Assembly: GCA_963070105.1 (NCBI GenBank)
Contig: OY718804.1
Coordinates: 4,859,317 to 4,923,316, forward strand
From: Litomosoides sigmodontis
Taxonomy: Eukaryota; Nematoda; Chromadorea; Rhabditida; Onchocercidae
DNA length: 64,000 nucleotides
Reading direction: 5' to 3'
Positions 28,933-40,877 of this stretch are shown here, piece after piece. A program made the position numbers and the translations under genes. Below the pieces are notes generated by a model. That model did not search any database and had not been told where the DNA came from. It was given only the letters and a program-made list of their open reading frames with translations. Every line of letters starts with the position of its first letter. The first letter of the stretch is position 1.

Positions 28933-31482
28933 TCAGACTAGAACCTCAAGTAACTTTCGCTGCTCAACGAAAGGTGTGACTGAGGCATTGCATATTAAAT
29001 CCCACGAATATGACGAGCATTTTAATTCCTTCGGCACAGATACACCAATAAAATGATATTCGGAATCATCGTGCTCCACCTGAAAACTATTTATTTCAAA
29101 TTCTGCCGCTCTGCCATGCACGATAAGCAAAAATACTTTTATCAATTTAAACTGGAGTTAGAAGAGCGTATGTAAAACTTATCAAAGCTAATAATGAGTG
29201 AATAATTGAAGTTGTGATGACCGCTGTTCAGTAAAAATCATCAACAGAAAACAAAAAAAGGATATCATCACTTTAGTCAGCGCAAATTTGTCAATATGAC
29301 TGGTGCATGGAATCAAAGGCCCGTAAGTTACATCCACAAAATCACCCATTCGATAAATAATTACTCCTTCTTCGCCACTTTCGGTTACATGCTTCATTTT
29401 ATGGACAAGTTTTTGTTTCCAACTATAAGATGATAAAATAACACTTAAACACATCATAAACATTATTTAACTATGAAGGCCAAAAACTGAAAATTTTGCA
29501 TACACATTTGACTCAAACAAATCCACTGCAAATTCCAATGATACAAGCAACGGTTCAATGACCAAATGTTTTGCGATGTATTCTCCAATGGCTTTTTCGG
29601 TTATTGCAAACAAATTTTCCTAGAAATTTATGTAGAATTTTGAACACAAAAAATAATGCAAGTATAACGGAGAAAAGATGATGAAATGTTCCTTTCTAAG
29701 AGAGGTAAAATATTGAGCTGCTTTTGAATTAATGTTAAAATGGGTCACAAAAATTCAGCCCACTACAGGCTCCCAAAGACAACAATTCCTTGTTCTACAC
29801 TCTTATGGAGGGAAACTAAATATATTTTCAAACTTATATCGAAAAAAGATAGAATCAGAATAAAAGTAACTGTCTCACTCAATCTGCTGCATTTAGTACA
29901 AAGAACACTAGTGGGCAACGATGAGTTATACACTTACCGAATTTGGTATCCAATTCTGCAGGTTTCTTATCCTCGTAATATATTCAAATCTACCCGAATG
30001 ATCTAAATAACTATTAAACAACGAGTTCCAGTCGATATTTTGACAACAAAACAGTGCTTCGTTCTAATCAATATTTTGATATCAAAAATTATTAATCATG
30101 TTAAGATACATAGGTATGAAAGAAATAGAAACCTACAATCTACTGTAGAGGGACCAATTAACTCCACATCAACAGCAAATGACCGATCAATAACAGCACC
30201 TAGCACGAACGCACATGTTCGCCAATAAGCCTGTATAAATATCTTGTAAATTACTTTCATACACAATAAAAATAACAAGTTACAGAAAAAAGCACCATGC
30301 AGTTATTTCATTCATTATTTACAGATAAGAATAAACACTGAAATGTTAAGTAAATCAGAAGTTAATAAAAATTAAGAAGCGCACAAATAAATGAAGGACA
30401 AATTCATTACCATATTAACGGCATTGGCGTGATGTTTATCTTGACAATTGTAATCTAATGGTATCATTTGTCCATTACCTGACAGTTTCTCCAATACTGA
30501 CTTGTAAGAACCATTAGCATATACCAGTGCCATACGATCGGCTTTTAATCGCGAAATATCTGCATTTCAACATTTTCTATTTTTAATTTGACACAATTTC
30601 ATCTCCAACTTAATTCTGCGACAGTAACCGGTAATGCAATAAAACAGCTATGGATGATCAGGTCTTCTAACGTTTCTCTCGACTAACGAATGCATTGACA
30701 TAGATAAAATGCAGTGTAATGAAAGAGTGATTAACTTTGAATCAGCTATTTCCAAAATGAAACTTGGGCAAACTAAATACCGATTAACTAAACTTACGTT
30801 TCATACAATCACGAAAGGTCGAAATATTTCGATTCATCAAAACTTTCGTGGGATCACTACCGATTTCACTTTCAATTGTCCAAAATACCTAAGAAAAATT
30901 ATCCATACAAGTTATGTACAAAAAAAGTCAGTACACATAAAGCACCTGATAATTTTTTTTGCTGAAACCAACCTTCTCAACTTTCGCCCCATAAACCATT
31001 GTTTGTCGCTTTTGCTCATTACAAAACAATTCCAGACGTCGCCTTCGATCAAAGTGGTGCAGCGCACGATATCCTGACAAGGCGATATTTTGAACTAATT
31101 GAAAAATTAAAAATCCATTGCAAGGGCGGAAACGAAATTTTTGAGGAGATTACGAAGCAGATTCTGAAGAATTTTTCTTCCTATGATCTCTAAGATTCAT
31201 TCGCAATTTCTTGTCAAAAACTAAGCAGTATAAAAAACTGATTCGTAGTAATTGCAATTCGCAGGAAAGATTCATAGAAATATTTCATGATAATTATAAT
31301 TAGCACAAAAGACTCACAACAATTATAATTAGTAAAAAAACCTTATACATCGCCATTTCGAACAAACAAAAAATCATGTTTTATTGGAACTCTCTGAAAA
31401 TATGCGAAAATTTACCTTTGTTCACAAGATTTCGAGCCCGCATCGAACAGCACGCCATTTGTCTCACTGACGATCGCAACAT
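28933..31482 (-). CDS. mrpl-39: Mitochondrial large-subunit ribosomal protein L39 (mL39)
   Basis: mL39 is a mitochondria-specific ribosomal protein related to threonyl-tRNA synthetase. Nine exons (minus): 31482-31416, 31073-30973 (or starting at 31094), 30888-30798, 30559-30411, 30230-30133, 29989-29938, 29619-29504, 29422-29272, 29079-28933; phases join, giving 323 residues (330 with the alternative acceptor; human 338). The N-terminus is Arg-rich, as for mitochondrial import. Matching segments include RRRLELFCNEQKRQ, AYWRTCAFVLGAVIDRSF and YRMGDFVDVTYGPLIPCTS. The short exon 29989-29938 uses a weak acceptor (GGGTAG), because the better one upstream runs into a stop. The gene lies wholly inside the spacer of the inverted repeat. 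Confidence 0.92.
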
Positions 31483-32105
31483 GATGCAATATGCTTAATT
31501 TAAATCGTAGTATCACCAACCATGCTTCCACAAAACAGTGAGTGTAATAGTGCCGCAAGGTTTGCCCTGACTGTAACATGAAAAAATAAATGTCAAGTGA
31601 CATGACTAGCACTTCACTAATGTCTGTAAAGCAATTCATACCTTTATTTTCAACATTCATTTAAATCAAATGCAACAAGTAATGACTTTCGAAGTACTAA
31701 CTGAAAGCATCCTTTCCGGATTTTAAGTCTACAACTCACCCTCTCCTCCCTTCCCTCTCCACACCTCAACGAAACATCACGGAGAATGATGTAATGACAC
31801 CGAAGTTATAAATTTGGACGACCCATTTCGCAGTAATTACGGACATCGGCCCTACTATTGTCCTGTTTACAAGCGGAGCTTGAAGCAGGTTGATTTCAGC
31901 TGGGGGATTATTGTGCGTGTTTTACATACTTAACTCCGCCAAGTGTACCGAGAATAATAAGCGCAATTAAAAATGCATATATAATAAATTATGTTATTTA
32001 TGTTTTCATTTTAAATTATATTGTTTATTGTGTTTATGAAATGAATGAATGGAAGGAAAACAGCGCGGTTTTCCTTTCATTCATTTCTTGGCCGCTCCTT
32101 TATCT

Positions 32106-33600
32106 TAGAAAGCAAACATGAAAATTTGATTGTCTGTTGCTAAGGTTGGAAATGAAATGAAAGTGCAGTATGTAGTGGAAAACTGTGATCGGAGGAAATA
32201 TGGGAGAAAGCGTTCTTTTCTAATGCTACAATTTTTTTAGCTTTAAACAAAATGAAGGAGTTGGATTTTCGTTGAGGCGACAAGAAATGGGACCGAATTT
32301 GGCTATTTGGATACATCTGCGCGCAAGCGTATGAATGAAGGAAGTATGTGGACCAAGAAGAATATGGAGTGTAAAATCATTGAATGTGATGAACAAGAAT
32401 AAGGCTAGTTGTAGTTATACTTATAGGCACATTCCGATACACTTGAAACCCAAAAGAATTATGCGCTACAAATTTACAAATGATTTCGGGTCATGATGTG
32501 AAAAGAGGAGATCTGTAAGCAAAGCGGAGATAGCCGTGCCATCTGTATCGGACTGTGTGCTGTTTTCATAGCTACAAGATTGATTTGAACTTTCGCTCAA
32601 CATGACAGTAAACAAATGTCGCTCTTTGTAACACTCACTATTGACAACCTTTGAAGAAATATTTTACATGTTTTTTTTTTGTTTTTTGAGAAACGGAATG
32701 TGAACTGTACTTTGAACGGTGGTGACTTTAGCCTCAGAGAAATAATTTTCCAATATTTGAAAATACTGAAATTTGAGGTAGGAAGTAAATAGTGCAACGC
32801 ATATTAGCATAGGTTGAATTCTGCTTTATAATTTAAATTAGTTGTTAGTGATGATCACATTTCACTGGAACTCTCGAGCTGCAACGCATATTAACGTAGG
32901 TTGAAACCTGATATATGATTTACATTAGTTGCTGGTAAGGATTACTCTCGAGCTGGTAGCAATCATGTGGTTCCATTAACATTAAAAATCGGAAGTGATG
33001 GGTGATGTTTGTATTGGGGTGAAAAATAGTTGAGCTAGATATTGCAATCAGAGAAATATTAAAATGGTTATCTACCGTTTGAACTTTTAGTTGTTCCATT
33101 AAGAACTTAGATACTCAGAAATTGTGTGGGTCCTCTAGGGGACTGTATGACAAGAATTTTGTTAGCTTGCAAAATTTTGCATTAACGTCACGGTAGTGCT
33201 TCGTAATGACGCCGCACCACTTCCAGAATTTGGATGAGACCCAATAAGTAGTATAGATTTAAGCATTCCATGTCATAATATTGCAGACACTTTCAACGCT
33301 GCAGAATAGCATTCTTCAGCAACTGTTATTTCCAGTTGTCTCCGGAATTCCCGAAGTACATATCAAACTGTTTGTTGTGATGAACTTAAATTTTGAAAAG
33401 ATCAACGCTTCCTCTGACTAAAACCTCTTGTGTCATGCGTTTTTGCACGAAGTTTACTAAGTCGCTTTACTGAGCAAAAAAAAAAACAAAAATAAAGATG
33501 TTTTTTGTTTTAGCTATGGTTGAATGAAGTGGTCATAGTTTTCATTGACATGGTTGACATATTTGACACGGCGGAGGTACGTAGCATGCACAGACACGGC
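32106..33600 (-). repeat. Right arm of a 1.5-kb inverted repeat
   Basis: Reverse complement of 26925-28418. It starts where the homology fades (near 32106) and runs into the last coding stretch of the right sheath-like gene. The arms face each other across a 3.7-kb spacer. Both carry the same 66-codon open frame in the 3' flank (32597-32797 here), which I regard as non-coding. Confidence 0.95.
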
Positions 33601-34105
33601 AACCTTGTGATGCTCCTGGTGTTGGCGTTGGTGGTGTTTCGACAGTCCAGCTTGGCTGTGTGGGTTGTGTTTGTGTTGGTCTCGTAGGTAAGCACTCTCT
33701 CCCACCACAATTTATGTTTATGACACAGCCACTACATGATCTATCAGGAACTAAAATCTGAGAAGCTTGTTGAAATTCACTTGAATTAAATGAGACCATT
33801 TTTGAACCTCGATGAGAAACTGTAAGAACTAAAAATTCTGGAGCGTTCTGTAATTGTAATTACGTACCTTGCATTTGCGGAGATTGCGGTCCCATTGGGA
33901 GCGGTTGTGGTTCCATAGGTTGTGGTCCCATAGGTTGTGGTCCCATAGGTTGCTGTGGCACGGGCAACATGCCAAACGCTTGTGGTTCGAATGGGTATTG
34001 TCGCTGTCCGACCTCCCGTAGATATTGCGGTCGGTGACTCCCGAAATACAATGCATTTCCTAGCGATGAAAGTATGCAAAATGAAAGAATAGCCTTGCAA
34101 CACAT
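33542..34105 (-). CDS. Microfilarial-sheath-like secreted protein with MGPQP repeats, right copy
   Basis: Two exons (minus), 34105-33868 and 33750-33542 (phase 1), giving 148 residues. Signal peptide MCCKAILSFCILSSLGNA. The first exon ends in a Pro/Gln/Met region with three near-perfect MGPQP units visible as a DNA tandem repeat at about 33905-33950. The second exon encodes SGCVININCGGREC, a Thr/Pro linker and a C-terminal GCRVCACYVPPPCQICQPCQ, almost the same as the left copy. The ATG is 2 nt after TTTCAG. MGPQP-type repeats are what I recall of filarial sheath proteins, which makes this copy the stronger match. Exon 1 and the intron are well diverged from the left copy while the 3' end is not. 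Confidence 0.7.
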
Positions 34106-36036
34106 GGCTGAAATTCACAGTATTAATACAGAAAATTTTTAATCTTTGAAATTGGAAGCGGAAAATTAGTGTCATACACGACTCAAATGGCGCTCGAAAA
34201 AATTTTCCCTATTAAATGAAGGATAAAAAAGGCCTCAAATTTCCACCGCATGCGCATTCGCTATTGATAAAATCTTGAAGTTTTTTCTTGAGGACCGTAC
34301 TACCGTTGAAATGATGTACATATCCGCTCATTAATAACTGCAGTTCTTCCGCTCATACCGCACGTCCGACATCGTGCCGATGTCGAATTGCACAACATTT
34401 ACTTTCTGTTATTTGGTGATAAACTGTTTAAGTCGTCTTCTACTTATATGTGATTTGAAAAAATTTTGCCCAAATAACGTAGCATTTTAAATAAATTCTT
34501 GACGAAAGAATTTCCTCTCTGATCAAAGATTGTTAGCTAAAATTTTCATTCTTCTTTGTATAACCTTACCTTGTTCTTTTAAGATTTTTCGATCTAACAT
34601 TTTCTGAAAAAAAAAGCACGAAAGCTTTAAAAGTGATTCTTTTGGATTGTTGGTTGATTTTTAATGCTGAATTTGATGAACACTATAATTGTATATTGTA
34701 AAAATTATTTTTAACGCTGTTTTCAGCACATTTCCACGGTGTGCAGGAGCTTATGTTCAGATTTAAGGAAAAATTCAATTAGATTTTAATCTTTTTTTGA
34801 ATTGTAAAAAAGGAATTTGATTGATCGAGAAATTTCATTTCGCGCATCTATCAATTGAATTAATTAATGTTAAATATGTCATGCTTTCATCTTATTTTCT
34901 CGTAAAGATTGTTCTTAAAAGTTTCTTCTCAATTAAGTTGTTCTTTGAAAAGTTTTTGTTATTAGCAATAGTATTACTTTCACTTACTGGCTGAATGAAT
35001 ATCGAATGATTCAGTTCCAATCAGTTTCTCTGTTGAAATTTCCCTTTCTTAAATAGCTTTGCCTGTTCTCTACCAATATAATCAGATGATTTGAAATTTA
35101 TGATGTGAAATATGAGAAATTATTCTCCTCCCTCTCTCTCGTTATTAAGCCTCTGTTTTAATTGAAAGTGTTTAAAAAGTACTTATTGTCGATATGCTTA
35201 ATTTAATCGTGCAATTCTTCAATGCACTTGTTGCATATGCATCATCCGTACGATAATACAACTAATATATTCATTAATTATTGACGAGTAATTAATTACG
35301 ACAAGGATGATTGTCCTGGTTAGTTGGTCAGGTAAGATGTTCTCGATATTGATCATCAATTTGCTGAAAGCAGTGTGATAATCATTTCAGTACATCTATG
35401 TATATAGATCTAGCCAGCCGTAAGTTAATAATAGGCTGCGTAACATTATTATCAGCGTGGAATTAAAGTTTCATTTTTGAAAAATGAACATTAAAATGTG
35501 AAATTTTTGCTTGAATTGATAAACGGTGAAATTAATAAAATATGCCGAGGTGCCTTTTTACCGGTTTATTTCGCAGAAGCTGTATCTTTTCCATTAGCAG
35601 TCATTTGTATACGAGCAGATGAACAAAAATCGCGCGATTGCTTTGATTCCCACATTTAATTTCAGTAATTGAGTAATTTAGTTAATGTTATGCAAATTAT
35701 GTGCGTTAACAAAACATATGTATAATATTCGAGAAGCGAATCACCGCAAATGACTGGGAAGATTTGGAAAAAAGACGATTTCAGACAAAAAAATTCATAA
35801 ATGTTGTTTGACAAAAAATATGGCAACGATTATCACAACTTTTTTGTTTGTTCTTTTTTTTGGAATAAATTGAAAGTGGAAATTTTCTCAAGAGAATTAT
35901 GAGAAAAATGAGAATTCTTTTTTCTGTGACTAAAATGTGCTTATTTTTTGTTTTGTTCTCTTGGAATTCGCCGCTTACATTTACAATTGTGATGGTAATT
36001 AAGTAATTAGAGGGTAAACATTAAAAAATTTGAATT
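34106..36036. other. Intergenic region, no gene seen
   Basis: Upstream flank of the right sheath-like gene and 3' flank of the menorin-family gene. It is AT-rich with several oligo-T runs. The less AT-rich block at about 34300-34400 is the only compositional change. No credible exon was found on either strand. Confidence 0.6.
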
Positions 36037-39000
36037 TTATCTGAAAATCCTAACAACACTGAATAGTGCAAATAAGCAGAGGGAGTAGAATTGAGGTCGA
36101 TTTGAAGAGGAATGTTTTAGATCACGCACAATCAAATCTAAATTTCCATCACCTGTTTTCGAAACAATCACGTTACGCAACTGCCGTGTTCTGAAATTTG
36201 TACGTGCTGATGCAAGCTTCAAAAAAAAGTACCGAATATTTTGGTGGTTTATTTAAACGCATAATTTTGTAATTCTAGAATTTTGTAGTTTTGATTCTAA
36301 AAATTTTTCTTACTTTTTATGACTTTGAAATTATCAGAAAATATTTGCTTTGAAAAGGAATGGAATAAAATTTTTCAAATAATAAAATTTTACTTTGTCA
36401 GCGATGTCTCTAACGTAATTTTCATCGGACTTGTTAGCTCCTCGTCTTCACTTCCACAATTGTTTCCTCCAACGGTAAGCTCCACTTGCCAACCTCTGAA
36501 AAATATTTTTAATGAAGCGTTCAAGCGCACTTAGTTCTAATTAGAAGAGAAAGTAAAATAAGATTTCCTGTCCACAAGTTCGACATCATAACAGTTTCGG
36601 TTGTGGCGCACTTGTCCGGCTGCTTTCGTATTGTAGTAATTATGTTGCTTTCCTCGATTTTCGATAGATAGACGGCCATTATAACCAATAAATATCTTAA
36701 AATTTTTAAATTAATTTACAGCGATTATAATAGTTGCGTACGTATAGCAATTTCATCACTACGTGCAAACTTAAAGATTTAAAATTTCAAAAATTTTATG
36801 AAAGTTCTTCCGAAATAAAATATAAACAGTAAAGGTAAATAATTAAATTTTTCACCAAAATGGTGGAAATCTTTGAAATGTACTTTGAGTACTCTCAGCT
36901 GTTCGTAAATACTTCAACTCGATCTGAAGGTAATAAATAATCCTAATCTAAGTCATCCCAGTTAATTGTACTTAAAAATCAAAATTGAAAATGCTAAAAG
37001 CGAGGAATATTTTCATCCTACTCTTATGCCAGTAGTGATCTCAGGTGATCGAAGATCAAGCACTTTCTCCAGTAGATATATTACGAAGCCGCTGTGCTTT
37101 AACCAATCACCATTGGTATTCTGCTTCCTTTTTGCAAATATTAGCTGAAATTTGTTGAGTTATTCTAAAGCAATTAAAGTTTAATTTAAATTTCATCCTA
37201 AATGTTTGAAACTTTTTTAGTTTCATTTAAATAATGGGAAATTCCGCAGACCTCAGAAGATAATGCTAATAAAATACCATTTTTATAAATGAAATTATTT
37301 CTAATTAGTAAATTAATATTCATTTTAATAAAACTTTCATTAGTAAAAAAAAGTTGGGGAACCTTAGCAGTTATGCGTTGAATGTTGGGAAAGGTCAGCG
37401 GCTCCATCAATGAGATGAGAAACGCTGTGGACCAGCCGAGGAATGCAATGCCTTCATCGCTTACTACAGTTCCGGATGACCGAGCAAAAACAGTTGGAAA
37501 TTCTACCAAATTCCAATGATTTCGATTAAATTTCGATTCACCCTAAAAATACTAAATATTTAACAATTCAAAGTGGAATTATTAAAATTTCAACGCTTTT
37601 AATGCTTTTTTTGTTCTTTAAAATGGTTGCGAATTACGCCATTTATATCATTAATTATTGAATAATTTATAACTGTTATTGCATTGTTTAATTCATAGCA
37701 GTACTACTGTGCTAAGATTGAAAACTAGTAGGAGAAATTAGAGAATTGCTGCTATTGAACAGTTAGCAAAGTAAAGCTAATGATTACAATTTCAAATTAT
37801 TAATTTAAATAAATTAAACAATTACGGACTGTGATGATAGAATACGGTAGCAGTTTCAAGACACTTTGATGTTCAGCGTGTAAATCGAACACTAAACGTT
37901 TGGAGTAAAGGCCAGATCGAAGGTTAATTATTTCACTCCAGTCGCTTATCCAATCCATCTCGTCACTCCAAATTAGTGCAGAAATCGTCGATCGTATGCC
38001 CAAAAGAAATTCAATTTGTCTGGCTGAGTAAGCAGCCTGGAAAGGGCGCAACGTGACGTTGAAGCAAAGCTTTCCCATTTTAGCATTATGTGTGGAAAAA
38101 CAAGTGATGTCATTAATGCAGCAGTGATCCATAAATGAATATTTTTTAATTTAACAATTAACTTAATCATAATTAATTGAGCGTACATTCGCCCTTGTGG
38201 AAGAAAAATGAAATATCAATTTGAGTAAAAATTGGGTGAAAATTTTCGAAAGTTGCAGTTTTCATGATCGATCCGATTTCCTTTTTTAGACGACACACTG
38301 AAATTACAACATACCGTACTAAGTCGAATTGCTAATACGAGCGGTTGATCGATCTGTTTTACGAGTACTAATACGTTCAATAGCTCATGCCATCCAATAC
38401 TAAACAGAGCAAAGTTAAATTAGTTAAAAGTGAGTAAATTAGGTCAAATATGTAGATCATACTTCATCTGTGAAATTGTTAATTCCGATACGTTGGTCCT
38501 TGTCCAACCGATTGAAAGCGTAGCGTCCGGAAAATATTCCTTAGCACCGTCAATGAATTCAGTTGCATCTACCGGTATCTGTGATAAATAGTAGTAACGA
38601 CAATGATAATGATAAGGAGCAGCAATGAATGATAATATTAACAAGCACAATGATCTAATCACAATTTCAGAATAAAAAAAAATGACAAGAATAAAAAAAG
38701 AGGGAAGAAAACTATTCGATGTGAAATTAGTAATTTTCCCATTCTGTTTCACAAATTTTAATTTCAACAACGCGAACACTTTTTTAGCAAATTGTGATAG
38801 TTAATTTTTAATTGCGGCATCAAAGACATAATGTGAAAGTTAAAAATAATAAATTTCACACTTATAATTACTGAAATAACAGGAAGCAATTAGAAAGCGT
38901 GCGGTTCACGAGCGCTCTCTTCATCTGTTTGACAAAATATTTTAAACGATTTCAGTTTGACAAAATATTTTAATGAAAATTGAAGCTATTGCTCTATTGC

Positions 39001-40877
39001 TTTCTTAATGTTAAAAATTGCAAATGTGAAATTCATTATCAATCAGTTCATTATTCATTATGAATTTATATTCAATATTTTATTTCTTTAGTTTCATTAT
39101 TTTTACTATTTTCGTTTCCATTAATTAATCATTTATGAATTATGTGAATTTCAATTACGAATTGTGAAATTCATTATTGGATAGTATTACTTCGTTGCTT
39201 CTGGGCGATCGGAAGACATTTGCGTGGAGCACGACAGGCGAGGAGATCTGATCACTTGCGGCAAATAAATATTGCAATACGGGACGAACCGCTGCGGTTG
39301 ATCGAACATTAATTTTAATTACTGAAATATAATTATTTTTGCTATTAGTCACGCATTCCTTGTTGCTTTCTGCTGTGAAAAATCTAGAAAAATTCTAAAA
39401 TTAAAATTGAAATTGCATTTCTGATCGTTGCAAATCGCTTGATCTTTTCCACTGAAAGGTATGCTGCGTTACAATTGGAGCGATAGGCTGAATTAACCAT
39501 ACAAATAGCTCACTGATTATCGCATTAGACGACTAATTAGCAGGAGCTATTGGGCAACAGGTAATTAATTAAGTACATTAGGAAATTAAAATTAGCATGC
39601 AAGTACATGGAAGATTGCAATGTGATGAGAATGTGAAAATTGTTGAAAATTTAATCTTTCAATTGTTTTTAATTTAAGTTTAATTATATGTGCTGGGAGA
39701 ATTTTTCGTTTAAATGTGAAGATGATAATGTGAGTACTTTGTTGATAACAAATCTTGTCAAGTTTCATGATTGATCAGTGAATGCAGCAGTGACCTTTGC
39801 AAAGCCATCAATGACCTAGTCGAGCGATGGATGATTGATCAATTAATCATAATTATTGACCACTAATAATGATGCTGACCTTTTGGTCAGGGCAATACGA
39901 TCGATGTATTTGAAGACGCTAATGTTTGCTTCGTATTTGTTAAGCATATGACTTTGTACGAAAGCTACTTGAAATGCTTATTTCTTTTTGCTAAAAAATT
40001 ATTTCAAAAAATTGTCAATAAAAAAAATGTTAGCTAACAAAAGAAAGATTTCAAAAAAAAAAACGAAAAAAAGACAGAGAGGGAGTGTTTGAAACTGCTA
40101 TTTGAAATTGAAGAATTAAACCTTTTCGCAATTTTGCAACTTCACGCAGCCATTCCTTAAATGTAATACGATCGGTGAGTTTCAATGGCGTGCTCATTAG
40201 TGGTATCGCACGATTACGATGCTTTCGTTGGCGATACAGGAACACGTCACCTTCGATCATCGTACTTCGCTCCAAAATTGGTCCTAAAATGAAACTTTAG
40301 AAATCTTTAAAATTTTTTAAATTATAATTTCTAGCTATAATCTATTGGTTTGCTTATTAAATTATATTTTATTTCGTCATATTATAGTGAAATCAATCTG
40401 TTTTACATTAATTATTTTATTATTTATTCGTAAAATGAGTAATTTTTGCTTTTTCAAATTGAATTACGCAAACTAAAAAAGTAAAATTAAAACTTTCAAA
40501 TTAAAAGAATCAAAAGCTTGAAAAATTTCATTGGGGCTGAATGCTTTTTATATGCAAATGAACTGGCTCGTGTATGTATGCATGTGTGTGTGTGTGTGTG
40601 CATTTTAAAACGAAAGAAATACAAGAGTAGCAAAAATTGTGGCTAAGTATTTCAATTAAATTTTTAAAAATGACAGCTTTTTTCCTTTTGTTTTATCCTT
40701 TCTCTTTCTGTATGTGGCTAAATTACTGTAAGCACACAGTAGCACAAGTAATTTTACCGTTTAGTTGCTCAAGTAAGGCTGGCCAACTGTTGATCCCATG
40801 CGCCACCTGTACTTCACCATCACTGCTATCGTTGCGCCACACTTCAACAGCCGACACACGTGTTCGTGACACGTAAC
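36037..40877 (-). CDS. mnr-1: Menorin / FAM151-family protein, 5' exon(s) missing
   Basis: Menorin (DUF2181, distantly glycerophosphodiesterase-like) is an epidermal cue for sensory dendrite branching in C. elegans. Eleven exons (minus): 40877-40758, 40283-40122, 39321-39191, 38578-38463, 38399-38315, 38036-37830, 37542-37363, 37144-37022, 36695-36568, 36495-36394, 36190-36037, about 501 residues. The family segments in order are [30 protein letters not shown], the lysine-led [21 protein letters not shown], and an IW/VFDL region. A second C-terminal domain follows ([49 protein letters not shown]). The last residues are hydrophobic ([13 protein letters not shown]), perhaps an anchor signal. 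Exon 1 here starts mid-codon, so at least one exon (signal peptide) lies upstream; I could not find it. The intron between 36568 and 36495 begins GA rather than GT. Confidence 0.88.
36496..36567 (-). other. Apparent non-canonical GA-AG intron in the menorin-family gene
   Basis: The coding segment ending [10 protein letters not shown] and the next one starting [10 protein letters not shown] join perfectly (codon AG+A) only if a 72-bp intron starts at GAAATC and ends TTTTTCAG. No GT in the upstream exon has the required phase, and read-through meets a TAG. A canonical donor would differ by one base at intron position 2. Confidence 0.55.
40571..40601. repeat. TG microsatellite
   Basis: A short (TG)n tract preceded by TGTATGTATGCA. 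Confidence 0.9.

Noticed and set aside
30709..31077. 122-codon plus-strand frame
   Set aside because: It is antisense to MRPL39 exons whose phases and family match are clear.
31412..31660. 82-codon minus-strand frame at the MRPL39 5' end
   Set aside because: It is a different frame from the ATG at 31482, whose Arg-rich leader and phase-1 donor join MRPL39 correctly.
38041..38132. Upstream extension of the menorin exon at 38036
   Set aside because: The frame is open and briefly looked homologous, but the phase of the preceding exon (38399-38315) and the family order require the CTTTCCAG acceptor at 38037.
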